From contig NZ_QKVM01000003.1 of assembly GCF_003231305.1 (NCBI RefSeq), positions 140,718 through 204,717 of the forward strand: a DNA stretch of 64,000 nucleotides, given 5' to 3'. Below are positions 25,246 through 33,756 of this stretch, one piece after another; the first letter of the stretch is position 1, and each line of letters opens with the position of its first letter. This DNA is from Pseudomonas sichuanensis (GTDB lineage Bacteria > Pseudomonadota > Gammaproteobacteria > Pseudomonadales > Pseudomonadaceae). The translations under genes were made by a program, and so were the position numbers. The notes below the pieces were generated by a model. That model was not told the origin of the DNA. It did not search any database and saw nothing but the letters and a program-made list of their open reading frames with translations.

Positions 25246-26643
25246 ATGACCCAGCCTGCATTAATTGAAGAGCTGATGACCCTGGTCGACCCAGGCAAAG
25301 TGCTTACCGACCCGGCCTCGCTCGACGCCTACGGCAAGGACTGGACCAAGCATTACCCGCCCGCGCCGAGCGCCATCGTTTTCCCCAAGACCATCGAGCA
25401 AGTGCAGGCCATCGTCGCCTGGGCCAACCGGCACAAGGTCGCCCTGGTGCCGTCAGGCGGGCGCACTGGCCTGTCGGGTGCCGCAGTCGCTGCCAACGGC
25501 GAAGTGGTGGTGGCCTTCGACAACATGAACCAGATCCTCGCCTTCAATGAGTTCGACCGCACCGTGGTCTGCCAGCCAGGCGTGATTACCCGCCAGTTGC
25601 AGCAGTTCGCCGAGGACCAGGGCCTGTATTACCCGGTGGACTTCGCCTCCAGCGGCTCCAGCCAGATCGGCGGCAATATCGGCACCAACGCCGGCGGCAT
25701 CAAGGTCATTCGCTACGGCATGACCCGCAACTGGGTTGCCGGGCTGAAGGTGGTCACTGGCAAGGGCGAACTGCTCGAGCTCAACAAGGACCTGATCAAG
25801 AACGCTACCGGCTACGACCTGCGCCAGCTGTTCATCGGCGCCGAAGGCACCCTGGGCTTTGTGGTCGAGGCCACCATGCGCCTGGACCGCGCGCCGCGCA
25901 GCCTCACGGCGATGGTGCTGGGCACGCCGGATTTCGACGCGATCATGCCGGTGCTGCACGCCTTCCAGGGCAAGCTGGACCTCACTGCGTTCGAGTTTTT
26001 CTCCGATAAAGGCCTGGCCAAGATCATGGGCCGTGGCGATGTGCCCGCGCCCTTCGCGACGGACTGCCCGTTCTATGCCTTGCTGGAGTTCGAAGCCAGT
26101 ACCGAGCAGGTGGCCAACGAAGCGCTCGCCACCTTCGAGCACTGCGTCGAGCAGGGCTGGGTACTGGACGGGGTGATGAGCCAGAGCGAAACGCAGCTGA
26201 AGAACCTGTGGAAGCTGCGCGAATACCTGTCCGAGACCATCTCCCACTGGACCCCGTACAAGAACGACATCTCGGTCACCGTGTCGAAGGTGCCGGCGTT
26301 CCTGCGCGATATCGATGCCATCGTCGCCGAGCACTACCCGGATTACGAAGTGGTCTGGTACGGCCACATCGGCGACGGCAACCTGCATCTGAACATCCTC
26401 AAGCCCGACCACATGAGCAAGGACGACTTTTTCGCCTCGTGCGCCAAGGTCAACAAGTGGGTGTTCGAGATCGTTCAGCGCTACCACGGCTCGATCTCCG
26501 CCGAGCACGGCGTGGGCATGACCAAGCGTGATTACCTGGGCTACAGCCGCTCGCCGGATGAAATTGCCTGCATGAAGGCGATCAAGGCGGTGTTCGACCC
26601 GAACGGCATCATGAATCCGGGTAAGATCTTCGCTCCCGAATAA
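25246..26643 (+). CDS. D-2-hydroxyglutarate dehydrogenase (FAD-linked oxidase)
   Basis: A 465-residue flavoenzyme of the FAD_binding_4/FAD-oxidase C family. The FAD-binding segment reads VPSGGRTGLSGAAV, then GGNIGTNAGGIKVIRYG. The C-terminal domain has the metal/substrate motif WYGHIGDGNLHLN and ISAEHGVGMTKRDYL. It oxidises D-2-hydroxyglutarate to 2-oxoglutarate and passes electrons to an acceptor such as electron-transfer flavoprotein. In pseudomonads it pulls the SerA reaction forward by removing that by-product. The ATG at 25246 has GAGGG upstream and gives the usual length. GTG 25216 and ATG 25222 are in-frame alternatives. Glycolate oxidase GlcD is a less likely call. Confidence 0.9.
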   Translation: MTQPALIEELMTLVDPGKVLTDPASLDAYGKDWTKHYPPAPSAIVFPKTIEQVQAIVAWANRHKVALVPSGGRTGLSGAAVAANGEVVVAFDNMNQILAFNEFDRTVVCQPGVITRQLQQFAEDQGLYYPVDFASSGSSQIGGNIGTNAGGIKVIRYGMTRNWVAGLKVVTGKGELLELNKDLIKNATGYDLRQLFIGAEGTLGFVVEATMRLDRAPRSLTAMVLGTPDFDAIMPVLHAFQGKLDLTAFEFFSDKGLAKIMGRGDVPAPFATDCPFYALLEFEASTEQVANEALATFEHCVEQGWVLDGVMSQSETQLKNLWKLREYLSETISHWTPYKNDISVTVSKVPAFLRDIDAIVAEHYPDYEVVWYGHIGDGNLHLNILKPDHMSKDDFFASCAKVNKWVFEIVQRYHGSISAEHGVGMTKRDYLGYSRSPDEIACMKAIKAVFDPNGIMNPGKIFAPE

Positions 26644-26668
26644 AAAGCAGTGTTCACAGGAGTCGGCC

Positions 26669-27334
26669 ATGAGTTACCAGCACCAGTACGTAGACGGCAC
26701 GCGCATCCACTTCCCGCTGGGCAAGGTGGTGTGCATCGGCCGCAACTACGCCGAACATGCCAAGGAACTGGATAACCCTATCCCCAGCGAGCCGCTGCTG
26801 TTCATCAAGCCGGGCAGTTGCGTGGTGCCGCTTGAGGGTGGCTTCAAGATCCCGACCGAGCGCGGTTCGGTGCACTACGAGGCGGAAATTGCCGTGTTGT
26901 TGGGCAAGTCGCTGTCGCCCCACCCAACCGAAGAGGAAGTGCTCGACGCCATTTCCGGCTATGCCCCGGCGCTGGACCTGACCCTGCGCGACCTGCAGGC
27001 CAAGTTGAAGGAAAAGGGCCTGCCGTGGGAGCTGTGCAAGAGTTTCGACGGCGCCTGTGTACTGCCGCCGTTCGTTTCGGCGGGCACGTTCGAGGACCTC
27101 AGCGATATCGGCATCCGCCTGACCATCAATGGCGAAGTGCGTCAGGACGGCAACAGCGCGATGATGCTCAACCCGATCGTGCCGATGATCCAGCACATGG
27201 CGGCGAACTTCTCGCTGCAGGCGGGTGACGTGATTCTCACCGGCACCCCGGCGGGCGTGGGGCCGTTCAATGTCGGTGACGAGCTGGTCCTGGAACTCCC
27301 GGGCGTCAGCCGCTTCGAAAGCCGCGTGCTCTGA
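26669..27334 (+). CDS. Fumarylacetoacetate hydrolase-family protein (acylpyruvase-like)
   Basis: A 221-residue FAH-fold enzyme. Motifs are VCIGRNYAEHAKEL, FIKPGSCVVP, the metal-binding HYEAEIAVLLG and the C-terminal TGTPAGVGPFNVGDEL. Length and motifs fit the YcgM/FAHD1 group, which hydrolyses acylpyruvates or decarboxylates oxaloacetate. It lies 25 bases after the D2HGDH gene and is probably co-transcribed, so it may act on keto acids from the same pathway. Substrate is not certain. Confidence 0.87.
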   Translation: MSYQHQYVDGTRIHFPLGKVVCIGRNYAEHAKELDNPIPSEPLLFIKPGSCVVPLEGGFKIPTERGSVHYEAEIAVLLGKSLSPHPTEEEVLDAISGYAPALDLTLRDLQAKLKEKGLPWELCKSFDGACVLPPFVSAGTFEDLSDIGIRLTINGEVRQDGNSAMMLNPIVPMIQHMAANFSLQAGDVILTGTPAGVGPFNVGDELVLELPGVSRFESRVL

Positions 27335-27345
27335 CTGCGCAGGCG

Positions 27346-27368
27346 CGACGGCAGCCCCGCTGCCGTCG
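27346..27368 (+). terminator. Hairpin after the FAH-family gene, possible terminator
   Basis: CGACGGCAG/CTGCCGTCG with a 5-base loop follows the stop codon closely, but the T-run is poor. Confidence 0.4.
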
Positions 27369-27488
27369 TGTGGCCATCACCTGATGGCATTTGTCGTTTT
27401 TTTCACAAACGATCCGGATAATCCGCAGTTTCATGTTCATTTGCCGACGTTAAGGAAGACATCACGGCTCATCATCAGGACCCCGCCA

Positions 27489-28415
27489 ATGGCTATCCCG
27501 TCCACCGCTCCCGTTCCGCCCACCCGTAAACGTCACGCGCTGCTGCGTTGGCCTGCCTGGCTCGCTGCATTGGCGCTGATCGGCTATGGCTTGGCCGTGG
27601 CCATGCACTGGGATGACCGAGGGCTGCTGTGGATAAAGGAGCGCTTCGAGACCCAGGCCGAACGCCAGGAAAGCATCTGGCTGCCGGACTATGTGGTGGA
27701 CATCGACGCCAAACCGCTACCGGGCATGGAGCGCGACGAGGCCTCTGACCTGGCGTACAGCCCGCACACCCGCACCCTGTTCGCGGTGATGGGCAAGCAC
27801 CCCTTTCTGGTGGAGCTGACGCTTGACGGCGATGTGCTGCGCAAGATGCCGCTGGTAGGTTGGTCGAATCCGGAAGGCGTAGCGGTGCTGGAGGATGGCC
27901 AGATCGCCATCGTCGACGAGCGCAACCATGACCTGACCCTGGTCAAGGTGGACGCCGGCACCACGTCGTTGAACCGCGCCGACTTCCACAGTTACGACCT
28001 GGGCGATGAAGGCAAAGGCAACAAGGGCTTCGAAGCGGTGGTCTGGGACCCGATGCGCCAGCGCCTGGTGATTGGCGAAGAGCGGCCGCCGCAACTGTAC
28101 ATCTGGAGCACCGATGGGCGCAGCCCGCTGAAGGGCGACAAGCAACCGCTGGCCAGTGACGAGCTCGACCTGCGCAATCTCTCTGCGCTGGGTGTCGACC
28201 CTCGCACCGGCCACCTGCTGGTGCTGTCGGCCGACTCCAACATGCTGCTTGAGCTCGATGAAAAGGGTGAACAGGTCAGCTTCATGACCCTGCTCGGCGG
28301 TTTCAATGGCCTCAAGGACCGTATCCCCCGGGCAGAGGGCGTGGCCATGGACGAGCAGGGCAACCTCTATTTTGTCAGCGAGCCCAACCTGTTCTATCGC
28401 TTCAAGAAGCACTGA
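27489..28415 (+). CDS. SdiA-regulated (YjiK-type) beta-propeller protein, copy 1
   Basis: A 308-residue protein with a single N-terminal membrane segment (WLAALALIGYGLAVAM) and a large periplasmic beta-propeller. Typical pieces are EASDLAYSPHTRTLFAV, the GNKGFEAVVWDP segment and the C-terminal RAEGVAMDEQGNLYFVSEPN. This is the SdiA-regulated/YjiK domain. In P. aeruginosa a related propeller, CarP, takes part in calcium responses, which offers a hint but no proof. A second copy follows at once. The start at 27489 is the first ATG before the membrane segment. Confidence 0.82.
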   Translation: MAIPSTAPVPPTRKRHALLRWPAWLAALALIGYGLAVAMHWDDRGLLWIKERFETQAERQESIWLPDYVVDIDAKPLPGMERDEASDLAYSPHTRTLFAVMGKHPFLVELTLDGDVLRKMPLVGWSNPEGVAVLEDGQIAIVDERNHDLTLVKVDAGTTSLNRADFHSYDLGDEGKGNKGFEAVVWDPMRQRLVIGEERPPQLYIWSTDGRSPLKGDKQPLASDELDLRNLSALGVDPRTGHLLVLSADSNMLLELDEKGEQVSFMTLLGGFNGLKDRIPRAEGVAMDEQGNLYFVSEPNLFYRFKKH

Positions 28416-28504
28416 CGCGCAGTCAGGGGAACCCTACGCTGGCATTAAGCTTTGCTTCAGTTGGTAGTGGTTAGATTCGTGCTCATTTTGCCGAGTTTGC
28501 CCCC

Positions 28505-29410
28505 ATGCGCCCTAGCCGCCGTCTGATTTTTGCTGTCACCGCCTTCGTTCTACTGCTTTTCGCCGGCGTGGCAGGGCACGAGTTCCGTCTGTTCGAGCGC
28601 GGCTGGTTCAACCTCAAGACCTGGTGGCAGCCCGCGCAACAGAGCATGGGCCTGGACCGTTACCAGGTGGTGCTCGAGGCCCAGCCTGTCGCCGGGCTGG
28701 ACGACGATATCTCGGCGCTGACCTACGATCCCGACCGCAAGAGCCTGTTCACCGTCACCAATGCCAAGTCCGAGCTGATCGAGTTGTCGCTGGACGGGCG
28801 CATCCTGCGCCGAATTGCGCTGACCGGCTTCGGTGACCCCGAAGCGGTGGAGTATGTGGGCCACAGCACCTATGTGATCACCGATGAGCGCCAGCAGCGC
28901 TTGATTCGTGTGCGTCTGGATGACGACACCCTGTTCCTCGATGCCAACGATGCCGAGCAGCTCAGCCTGGGTATCGGCCTCAATGGAAACAAGGGCTTCG
29001 AGGGGCTGGCCTATGACTCGGCAGGCAAGCGCCTGTTCGTGGCCAAGGAGCGGGACCCGATGGTGATCTACGAGGTGCATGGCTTTCCCCATGACAACCC
29101 CGACAAACCCTACGCCGTGCATGTGGTGCAGGACCGCAAGCGTGACCGGCGGTTGTTCGTGAGGGATCTGTCGAGCCTGCAGTACGACGAGCGCAGCGGG
29201 CATCTGCTGGCGCTGTCGGACGAATCGCGGCTGGTGCTGGAGCTGGACGTGAAGGGCAGGCCGCTGAGCACGATGTCATTGCGCAATGGGTTTCAGGGCC
29301 TGAAGCAGACCGTGCCGCAGGCAGAGGGGATCGCGATGGATGACGCCGGGACCCTGTATCTGGTCAGTGAGCCGAACCTGTTCTATGTGTTCAAGCAGCC
29401 GGTTGACTGA
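28505..29410 (+). CDS. SdiA-regulated (YjiK-type) beta-propeller protein, copy 2
   Basis: A 301-residue paralogue of the preceding gene with the same plan: an N-terminal membrane segment (LIFAVTAFVLLLFAGVAGHE) and a periplasmic propeller. It shares DDISALTYDPDRKSLFTV, NGNKGFEGLAYDS and the ending QAEGIAMDDAGTLYLVSEPN. The two genes are 89 bases apart and probably arose by tandem duplication. The function is not established. Confidence 0.82.
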   Translation: MRPSRRLIFAVTAFVLLLFAGVAGHEFRLFERGWFNLKTWWQPAQQSMGLDRYQVVLEAQPVAGLDDDISALTYDPDRKSLFTVTNAKSELIELSLDGRILRRIALTGFGDPEAVEYVGHSTYVITDERQQRLIRVRLDDDTLFLDANDAEQLSLGIGLNGNKGFEGLAYDSAGKRLFVAKERDPMVIYEVHGFPHDNPDKPYAVHVVQDRKRDRRLFVRDLSSLQYDERSGHLLALSDESRLVLELDVKGRPLSTMSLRNGFQGLKQTVPQAEGIAMDDAGTLYLVSEPNLFYVFKQPVD

Positions 29411-29423
29411 AGGGGCTGAACAG

Positions 29424-29475
29424 ATCGCGGGGCAAGCCCGCTCCCACGCCCGTGGGAGCGGGCTTGCCCCGCGAT
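29424..29475. repeat. REP inverted pair, GGGCTTGCCCCGCGAT type
   Basis: ATCGCGGGGCAAGCCCGCTC and its reverse complement are separated by only a few bases. The element lies between the convergent ends of the propeller gene and rpiA. Confidence 0.87.
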
Positions 29476-29489
29476 GGCGTCTGACCTGC

Positions 29490-30164
29490 TTACTCGGCCT
29501 TGAGGGTCTTCACGCCTTCGGCGGTACCCAGCAACAGCACATCCGCCGGGCGCGCCGCGAACAGGCCGTTGGTGACCACGCCGACAATGGCGTTGATCTG
29601 GCTTTCCAGCGCCACCGGGTCGGTGATCTGCAGGTTGTGCACATCGAGGATGACGTTGCCGTTGTCGGTCAGCACGCCCTCGCGGTACACCGGGTCGCCG
29701 CCCAGCTTGACCAACTGGCGCGCCACATGGCTGCGGGCCATGGGGATGACTTCGACCGGCAGCGGGAAGGCGCCCAGTACCGGTACCAGCTTGCTGGCGT
29801 CGGCGATGCAGATGAAGGTCTTGGCCACGGCCGCAACGATCTTCTCGCGGGTCAGGGCCGCGCCGCCGCCCTTGATCAGGTTGAGGTGGGCGTCGCTTTC
29901 GTCGGCGCCATCCACGTAGAACTCCAGCTCGCTGACGCTGTTCAGCTCATAGACCGGGATGCCATGGCCCTTCAGGCGCTGCGCGGTGGCCTCGGAGCTG
30001 GCGACGGCGCCGTCGAAGGCGGTCTTGTGCTGGGCCAGGGCATCGATGAAGAAGTTGGCGGTAGAGCCGGTGCCGACACCGACGACGCTCTTTTCATCCA
30101 GTTTCGGCAGGATGAGGTCGACGGCGGCCTGGGCAACGGCCTGTTTGAGTTGGTCCTGGGTCAT
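29490..30164 (-). CDS. rpiA: Ribose-5-phosphate isomerase A
   Basis: A 224-residue enzyme that interconverts ribose 5-phosphate and ribulose 5-phosphate in the pentose phosphate pathway. Motifs are [16 protein letters not shown] at the N-terminus, the catalytic region [20 protein letters not shown] with its Asp and Lys residues, and REKIVAA. The length is standard. It is divergent from ilvA, with about 135 bases between, as in other pseudomonads. Confidence 0.97.
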   Translation of the reverse strand: MTQDQLKQAVAQAAVDLILPKLDEKSVVGVGTGSTANFFIDALAQHKTAFDGAVASSEATAQRLKGHGIPVYELNSVSELEFYVDGADESDAHLNLIKGGGAALTREKIVAAVAKTFICIADASKLVPVLGAFPLPVEVIPMARSHVARQLVKLGGDPVYREGVLTDNGNVILDVHNLQITDPVALESQINAIVGVVTNGLFAARPADVLLLGTAEGVKTLKAE

Positions 30165-30299
30165 GCGGGCTCCGGGAGGGGCTGGGCGGAAATCGAAAGG
30201 GGCCTAGTATAACGGCTCGCGCGGCTTTGCTGTGGTCGCCCGACGTAGCGCTGCGGTAGACTCCCAGGCCTTGTCCCGCGGCCCAGTGATGCTTTCCCG

Positions 30300-31814
30300 A
30301 TGCTCGAACAGTACGTCAAGAAGATCCTCACCTCGCGCGTCTACGACGTTGCCGTCGAAACCCCGCTGCACAGTGCCGGCCAGCTGAGCAAGCGCCTGGG
30401 CAACACGGTGCTGCTCAAGCGCGAGGACCTGCAGCCGGTGTTCTCGTTCAAGATCCGCGGGGCCTACAACAAGCTGGCGCAGTTGAGCGCGGAGGAACTG
30501 GCCCGTGGCGTGGTCACCGCGTCGGCCGGCAACCACGCCCAGGGCGTGGCCCTGGCCGCCCGCGAGCTGGGCATCAAGGCCACCATCGTGATGCCCAAGA
30601 CCACCCCGGAGATCAAGATCGAGGGCGTGCGTTCGCGCGGCGGCAAGGTGGTGCTGCATGGCGACTCCTTTCCCGAGGCGCTGGCCTATTCGCTGAAGCT
30701 GGTCGACGAGAAGGGCTTCGTCTACATCCACCCCTATGACGACCCGCACACCATCGCCGGCCAAGGCACGGTGGCCATGGAAATCCTGCGTCAGCACCCG
30801 GGCCAGCTCGATGCGATATTCGTGCCGGTCGGCGGCGGCGGCCTGATCGCCGGCATCGCCGCCTACGTGAAGTACCTGCGCCCGGAGATCAAGGTGATCG
30901 GCGTCGAGCCGGACGATTCCAACTGCCTGCAGGCCGCCATGGCTGCCGGCGAGCGCGTGGTGCTGCCGCAGGTCGGGCTGTTCGCCGACGGCGTGGCGGT
31001 GGCGCAGATCGGTCAGCACACCTTCGACATCTGCCGCCATCATGTGGATGAAGTGATCACTGTCAGCACCGACGAGATCTGTGCGGCGATCAAGGATATC
31101 TACGACGATACCCGCTCGATCACCGAACCTGCCGGCGCACTGGGTGTGGCCGGGATCAAGAAGTACGTCGAACTCAAAGGCGTGACCGGGCAGACCCTGG
31201 TGGCCATCGACTCCGGCGCCAACGTCAACTTCGACCGCCTGCGCCATGTCGCCGAGCGCGCCGAACTGGGCGAGAAGCGCGAGGCGATCATTGCCGTGAC
31301 CATCCCCGAGCGCCCGGGCAGCTTCAAGGCCTTTTGCGAGGCCATCGGCAAGCGCCAGATCACCGAGTTCAACTACCGCAAGCACACCTCGGACGAGGCG
31401 CACATCTTCGTTGGCGTGCAGACCCATCCGGACACCGACCCGCGTGCGGCACTGGTGCAGCAGTTGACCGAGCAAGGTTTCCCGGTCACCGACCTGACCG
31501 ACAACGAGCTGGCCAAGCTGCATATCCGTCACATGGTCGGCGGCCACTCGGCCGGGGCCCGCGACGAGATCGTGCTGCGTTTCGAATTCCCCGAGCGGCC
31601 GGGTGCATTGTTCAACTTCCTCAACAAACTGGGCGGGCGCTGGAACATCTCGATGTTCCACTACCGTAACCACGGCGCCGCCGACGGCCGCGTAGTGGCG
31701 GGGCTGCAGGTGCCGGAAGACGAGCGTCACCTGGTGCCGGCGGCGCTGGCCAAGATCGGCTACCCGTATTGGGACGAGACCGAGAACCCGGCTTACCGGC
31801 TATTCTTGGGCTGA
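30300..31814 (+). CDS. ilvA: Biosynthetic threonine ammonia-lyase IlvA
   Basis: A 504-residue PLP enzyme that deaminates threonine to 2-oxobutanoate, the first committed step to isoleucine. The PLP lysine is Lys51 in FSFKIRGAYNK. The phosphate-binding glycine loop is VGGGGLIAG, preceded by SAGNHAQGVA. Two ACT-like regulatory domains fill about residues 330-504 (IAVTIPERPGSFKAF and LRFEFPERPGALFNF), which marks the isoleucine-inhibited biosynthetic form rather than the short catabolic form. Confidence 0.97.
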   Translation: MLEQYVKKILTSRVYDVAVETPLHSAGQLSKRLGNTVLLKREDLQPVFSFKIRGAYNKLAQLSAEELARGVVTASAGNHAQGVALAARELGIKATIVMPKTTPEIKIEGVRSRGGKVVLHGDSFPEALAYSLKLVDEKGFVYIHPYDDPHTIAGQGTVAMEILRQHPGQLDAIFVPVGGGGLIAGIAAYVKYLRPEIKVIGVEPDDSNCLQAAMAAGERVVLPQVGLFADGVAVAQIGQHTFDICRHHVDEVITVSTDEICAAIKDIYDDTRSITEPAGALGVAGIKKYVELKGVTGQTLVAIDSGANVNFDRLRHVAERAELGEKREAIIAVTIPERPGSFKAFCEAIGKRQITEFNYRKHTSDEAHIFVGVQTHPDTDPRAALVQQLTEQGFPVTDLTDNELAKLHIRHMVGGHSAGARDEIVLRFEFPERPGALFNFLNKLGGRWNISMFHYRNHGAADGRVVAGLQVPEDERHLVPAALAKIGYPYWDETENPAYRLFLG

Positions 31815-31820
31815 AGACCC

Positions 31821-31878
31821 CATCGCGGGGCAAGCCCGCTCCCACGTTACGGCGTGGGAGCGGGCTTGCCCCGCGATG
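31821..31878. repeat. REP inverted pair, GGGCTTGCCCCGCGAT type
   Basis: CATCGCGGGGCAAGCCCGCT and its reverse complement lie head to head, right after ilvA. Confidence 0.87.
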
Positions 31879-31908
31879 CTGGATGGCCCGCAGAAGGAAT
31901 CTCGACAA

Positions 31909-32334
31909 ATGGAACACCTGACCACCCTCAAGACCCTGCACATCCTCGCCACCGCGCTGCTGTTGCTGGGCGCGCTGGGCCTGGCAATCTGGACCGGCTA
32001 CGCCCGTCGCAAAGGCGATGCCGAGGCCTACGCCAAACTGCTGCGCCGGCCACTGGTGTTCGTCTGGCTGCTGATGGGCCTGTGCCTGGTGAGCATGCCG
32101 TTCACTGGCTGGTGGCTGGTGCACCTGGTGGGGTGGCCGCTGGGGCAGGCCTGGGTGCTGGCGTCCAGCGTCATCTATACCGTTGGCGCGTTTGCGCTGT
32201 GGTGGCTGCTGGTGCGCTTGAACCGGCTGCGCAAGGCCGAAGTGGTGGGGTTGAAGTTCACCCTGGCGCTGGCGGTGTTCAGCGGCGTGTGCTTCCTGTC
32301 CATTGCCGGGCTGATGGGCGCCAAACCGGTCTAG
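31909..32334 (+). CDS. DUF2269 integral membrane protein
   Basis: A 141-residue protein with four hydrophobic segments: ILATALLLLGALGLAIWTGY, then VFVWLLMGLCLVSMPFTGWW, then VLASSVIYTVGAFALWWLLV and LALAVFSGVCFLSIAGLMG. The N-terminal TLKTLHILATALLLLGAL with its His is typical of DUF2269. The function is unknown. The ATG at 31909 is preceded by AAGGAATC, and the earlier in-frame ATG lies in the REP element. Confidence 0.8.
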   Translation: MEHLTTLKTLHILATALLLLGALGLAIWTGYARRKGDAEAYAKLLRRPLVFVWLLMGLCLVSMPFTGWWLVHLVGWPLGQAWVLASSVIYTVGAFALWWLLVRLNRLRKAEVVGLKFTLALAVFSGVCFLSIAGLMGAKPV

Positions 32335-32342
32335 GCCCTTTT

Positions 32343-32449
32343 GGGGCTGCCTTGCAGCCCAATCGCCGGCAAGCCGGCTCCCACAAGGATCGGGTTTGCA
32401 CTTCCCCTGTGGGAGCCGGCTTGCCGGCGATTGGGCCGCAAGCGGCCCC
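32343..32449. repeat. REP inverted pair, CCGGCTTGCCGGCGAT type
   Basis: AATCGCCGGCAAGCCGGCTC faces its reverse complement, with extra GGGGCTGC and GCGGCCCC arms outside. It sits between convergent genes. Confidence 0.85.
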
Positions 32450-32456
32450 GGCATTC

Positions 32457-33113
32457 TCAACCCCTCAACGAAATCACCTTCCACCCGCGCCGCTGCGCCT
32501 CGGCCCGCAGATTCGGGTCCGGGTCCACCGCCACGGCATGGGTCACCTGTTCCAATAGCGGCACATCGTTCATCGAATCGCTGTAGAAGTAGCTGTCTTC
32601 CAGGTCGAAGCCGTTCTCCAGCATCCAGCGGTTCAGCCGCGTCACCTTGCCTTCACGGAAGCAGGGTATATCGGTACTGCGCCCGGTATAGCGCCCGTCC
32701 TGCGTTTCGCATTCGGTCGCCAGCAGCACGCGCACGCCCAGGCGGCGGGCGATGGGCGCGGTGACGAAGCGGTTGGTGGCGGTGATGATCACCAACTGGT
32801 CGCCGGCCTCGCGGTGCTGCTGCAGCAACGCCAGGGCCTTGGGCAGGATCATCGGCTCGATGCAGTCGCGCATGAACTCGCGGTGCCATTGCGCAAGCTG
32901 TGCAGGTTCGGTAGCGGCAAGGATCTCCATGGAGAAGGCCAGGTAGGCCGAAAGGTCCAGGCTGCCGTGCAGGTAGTCCTGGTAGAAGGCATCGTTGCGT
33001 GCCTTGTACGCGGCAGGGTCGAGAATGCCCCGTTCGCACAGGTAGTCACCCCAGGCGTGGTCGCTGTCGCCGCCGAGGAGGGTATTGTCCAGATCGAATA
33101 AAGCCAGGCGCAT
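32457..33113 (-). CDS. HAD-superfamily (subfamily IB) phosphatase
   Basis: A 218-residue SerB-like phosphatase. The DxDxT nucleophile motif is [12 protein letters not shown], motif II Thr is in [14 protein letters not shown], and the metal-binding acidic motif is [16 protein letters not shown]. It acts in the cytoplasm. Phosphoserine phosphatase is one possibility. From memory, the orthologue beside rppH in P. aeruginosa has been reported as a histidinol-phosphate phosphatase, so a role in histidine synthesis is plausible. The start at 33113 puts the motif at the N-terminus as usual. Confidence 0.85.
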   Translation of the reverse strand: MRLALFDLDNTLLGGDSDHAWGDYLCERGILDPAAYKARNDAFYQDYLHGSLDLSAYLAFSMEILAATEPAQLAQWHREFMRDCIEPMILPKALALLQQHREAGDQLVIITATNRFVTAPIARRLGVRVLLATECETQDGRYTGRSTDIPCFREGKVTRLNRWMLENGFDLEDSYFYSDSMNDVPLLEQVTHAVAVDPDPNLRAEAQRRGWKVISLRG

Positions 33114-33254
33114 GGGAATGTCTCGCAGAAGCCCTCGGGAAGCCCTGCACGATACGGAGTTTTCACCTCGCTGCACATAAGCTTGGCGGGCGCGTTGCTG
33201 CGCTCGCAAGCTTTGTGGAACAATGCCGCGACATGCGTTTGCGAGGTTGCTGCC

Positions 33255-33734
33255 GTGATCGACCCGGATGGTTTTCGCCCCAATGTCGGGATCATTCTTA
33301 CGAATGATGCCGGGCAGGTGCTATGGGCTCGGCGGATCAACCAGGATGCCTGGCAGTTTCCCCAGGGAGGCATCAACCCTGACGAGACGCCGGAAGACGC
33401 CCTGTACCGCGAGCTGAATGAAGAAGTCGGCCTTGAGCGCGACGATGTGGAAATTCTTGCCTGCACCCGTGGCTGGTTGCGTTATCGTTTACCCCAGCGC
33501 CTGGTGCGCACCCACAGCCAGCCGCTGTGCATCGGCCAGAAGCAAAAGTGGTTCCTGCTGCGCCTTGTGAGCAATGAGCAACGGGTGCGCATGGACCTGA
33601 CTGGCAAACCGGAATTCGACGGCTGGCGCTGGGTCAGCTACTGGTATCCGCTGGGCCAGGTGGTGACATTCAAGCGCGAGGTCTACCGACGCGCCCTGAA
33701 AGAGCTAGCCCCGCGCCTGCTGACGCGCGACTGA
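33255..33734 (+). CDS. rppH: RNA pyrophosphohydrolase RppH
   Basis: A 159-residue Nudix enzyme that removes pyrophosphate from the 5' end of mRNA and so starts decay. The Nudix box is visible as [20 protein letters not shown] followed by VGL. The N-terminus [15 protein letters not shown] is typical. The GTG at 33255 is chosen because GAGG lies 8 bases upstream and the protein then has the normal length and start. It precedes ptsP by 22 bases, the usual pair in gamma-proteobacteria. Confidence 0.96.
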   Translation: MIDPDGFRPNVGIILTNDAGQVLWARRINQDAWQFPQGGINPDETPEDALYRELNEEVGLERDDVEILACTRGWLRYRLPQRLVRTHSQPLCIGQKQKWFLLRLVSNEQRVRMDLTGKPEFDGWRWVSYWYPLGQVVTFKREVYRRALKELAPRLLTRD

Positions 33735-33756
33735 CGACGGAGTCCGACCCCGAGCC

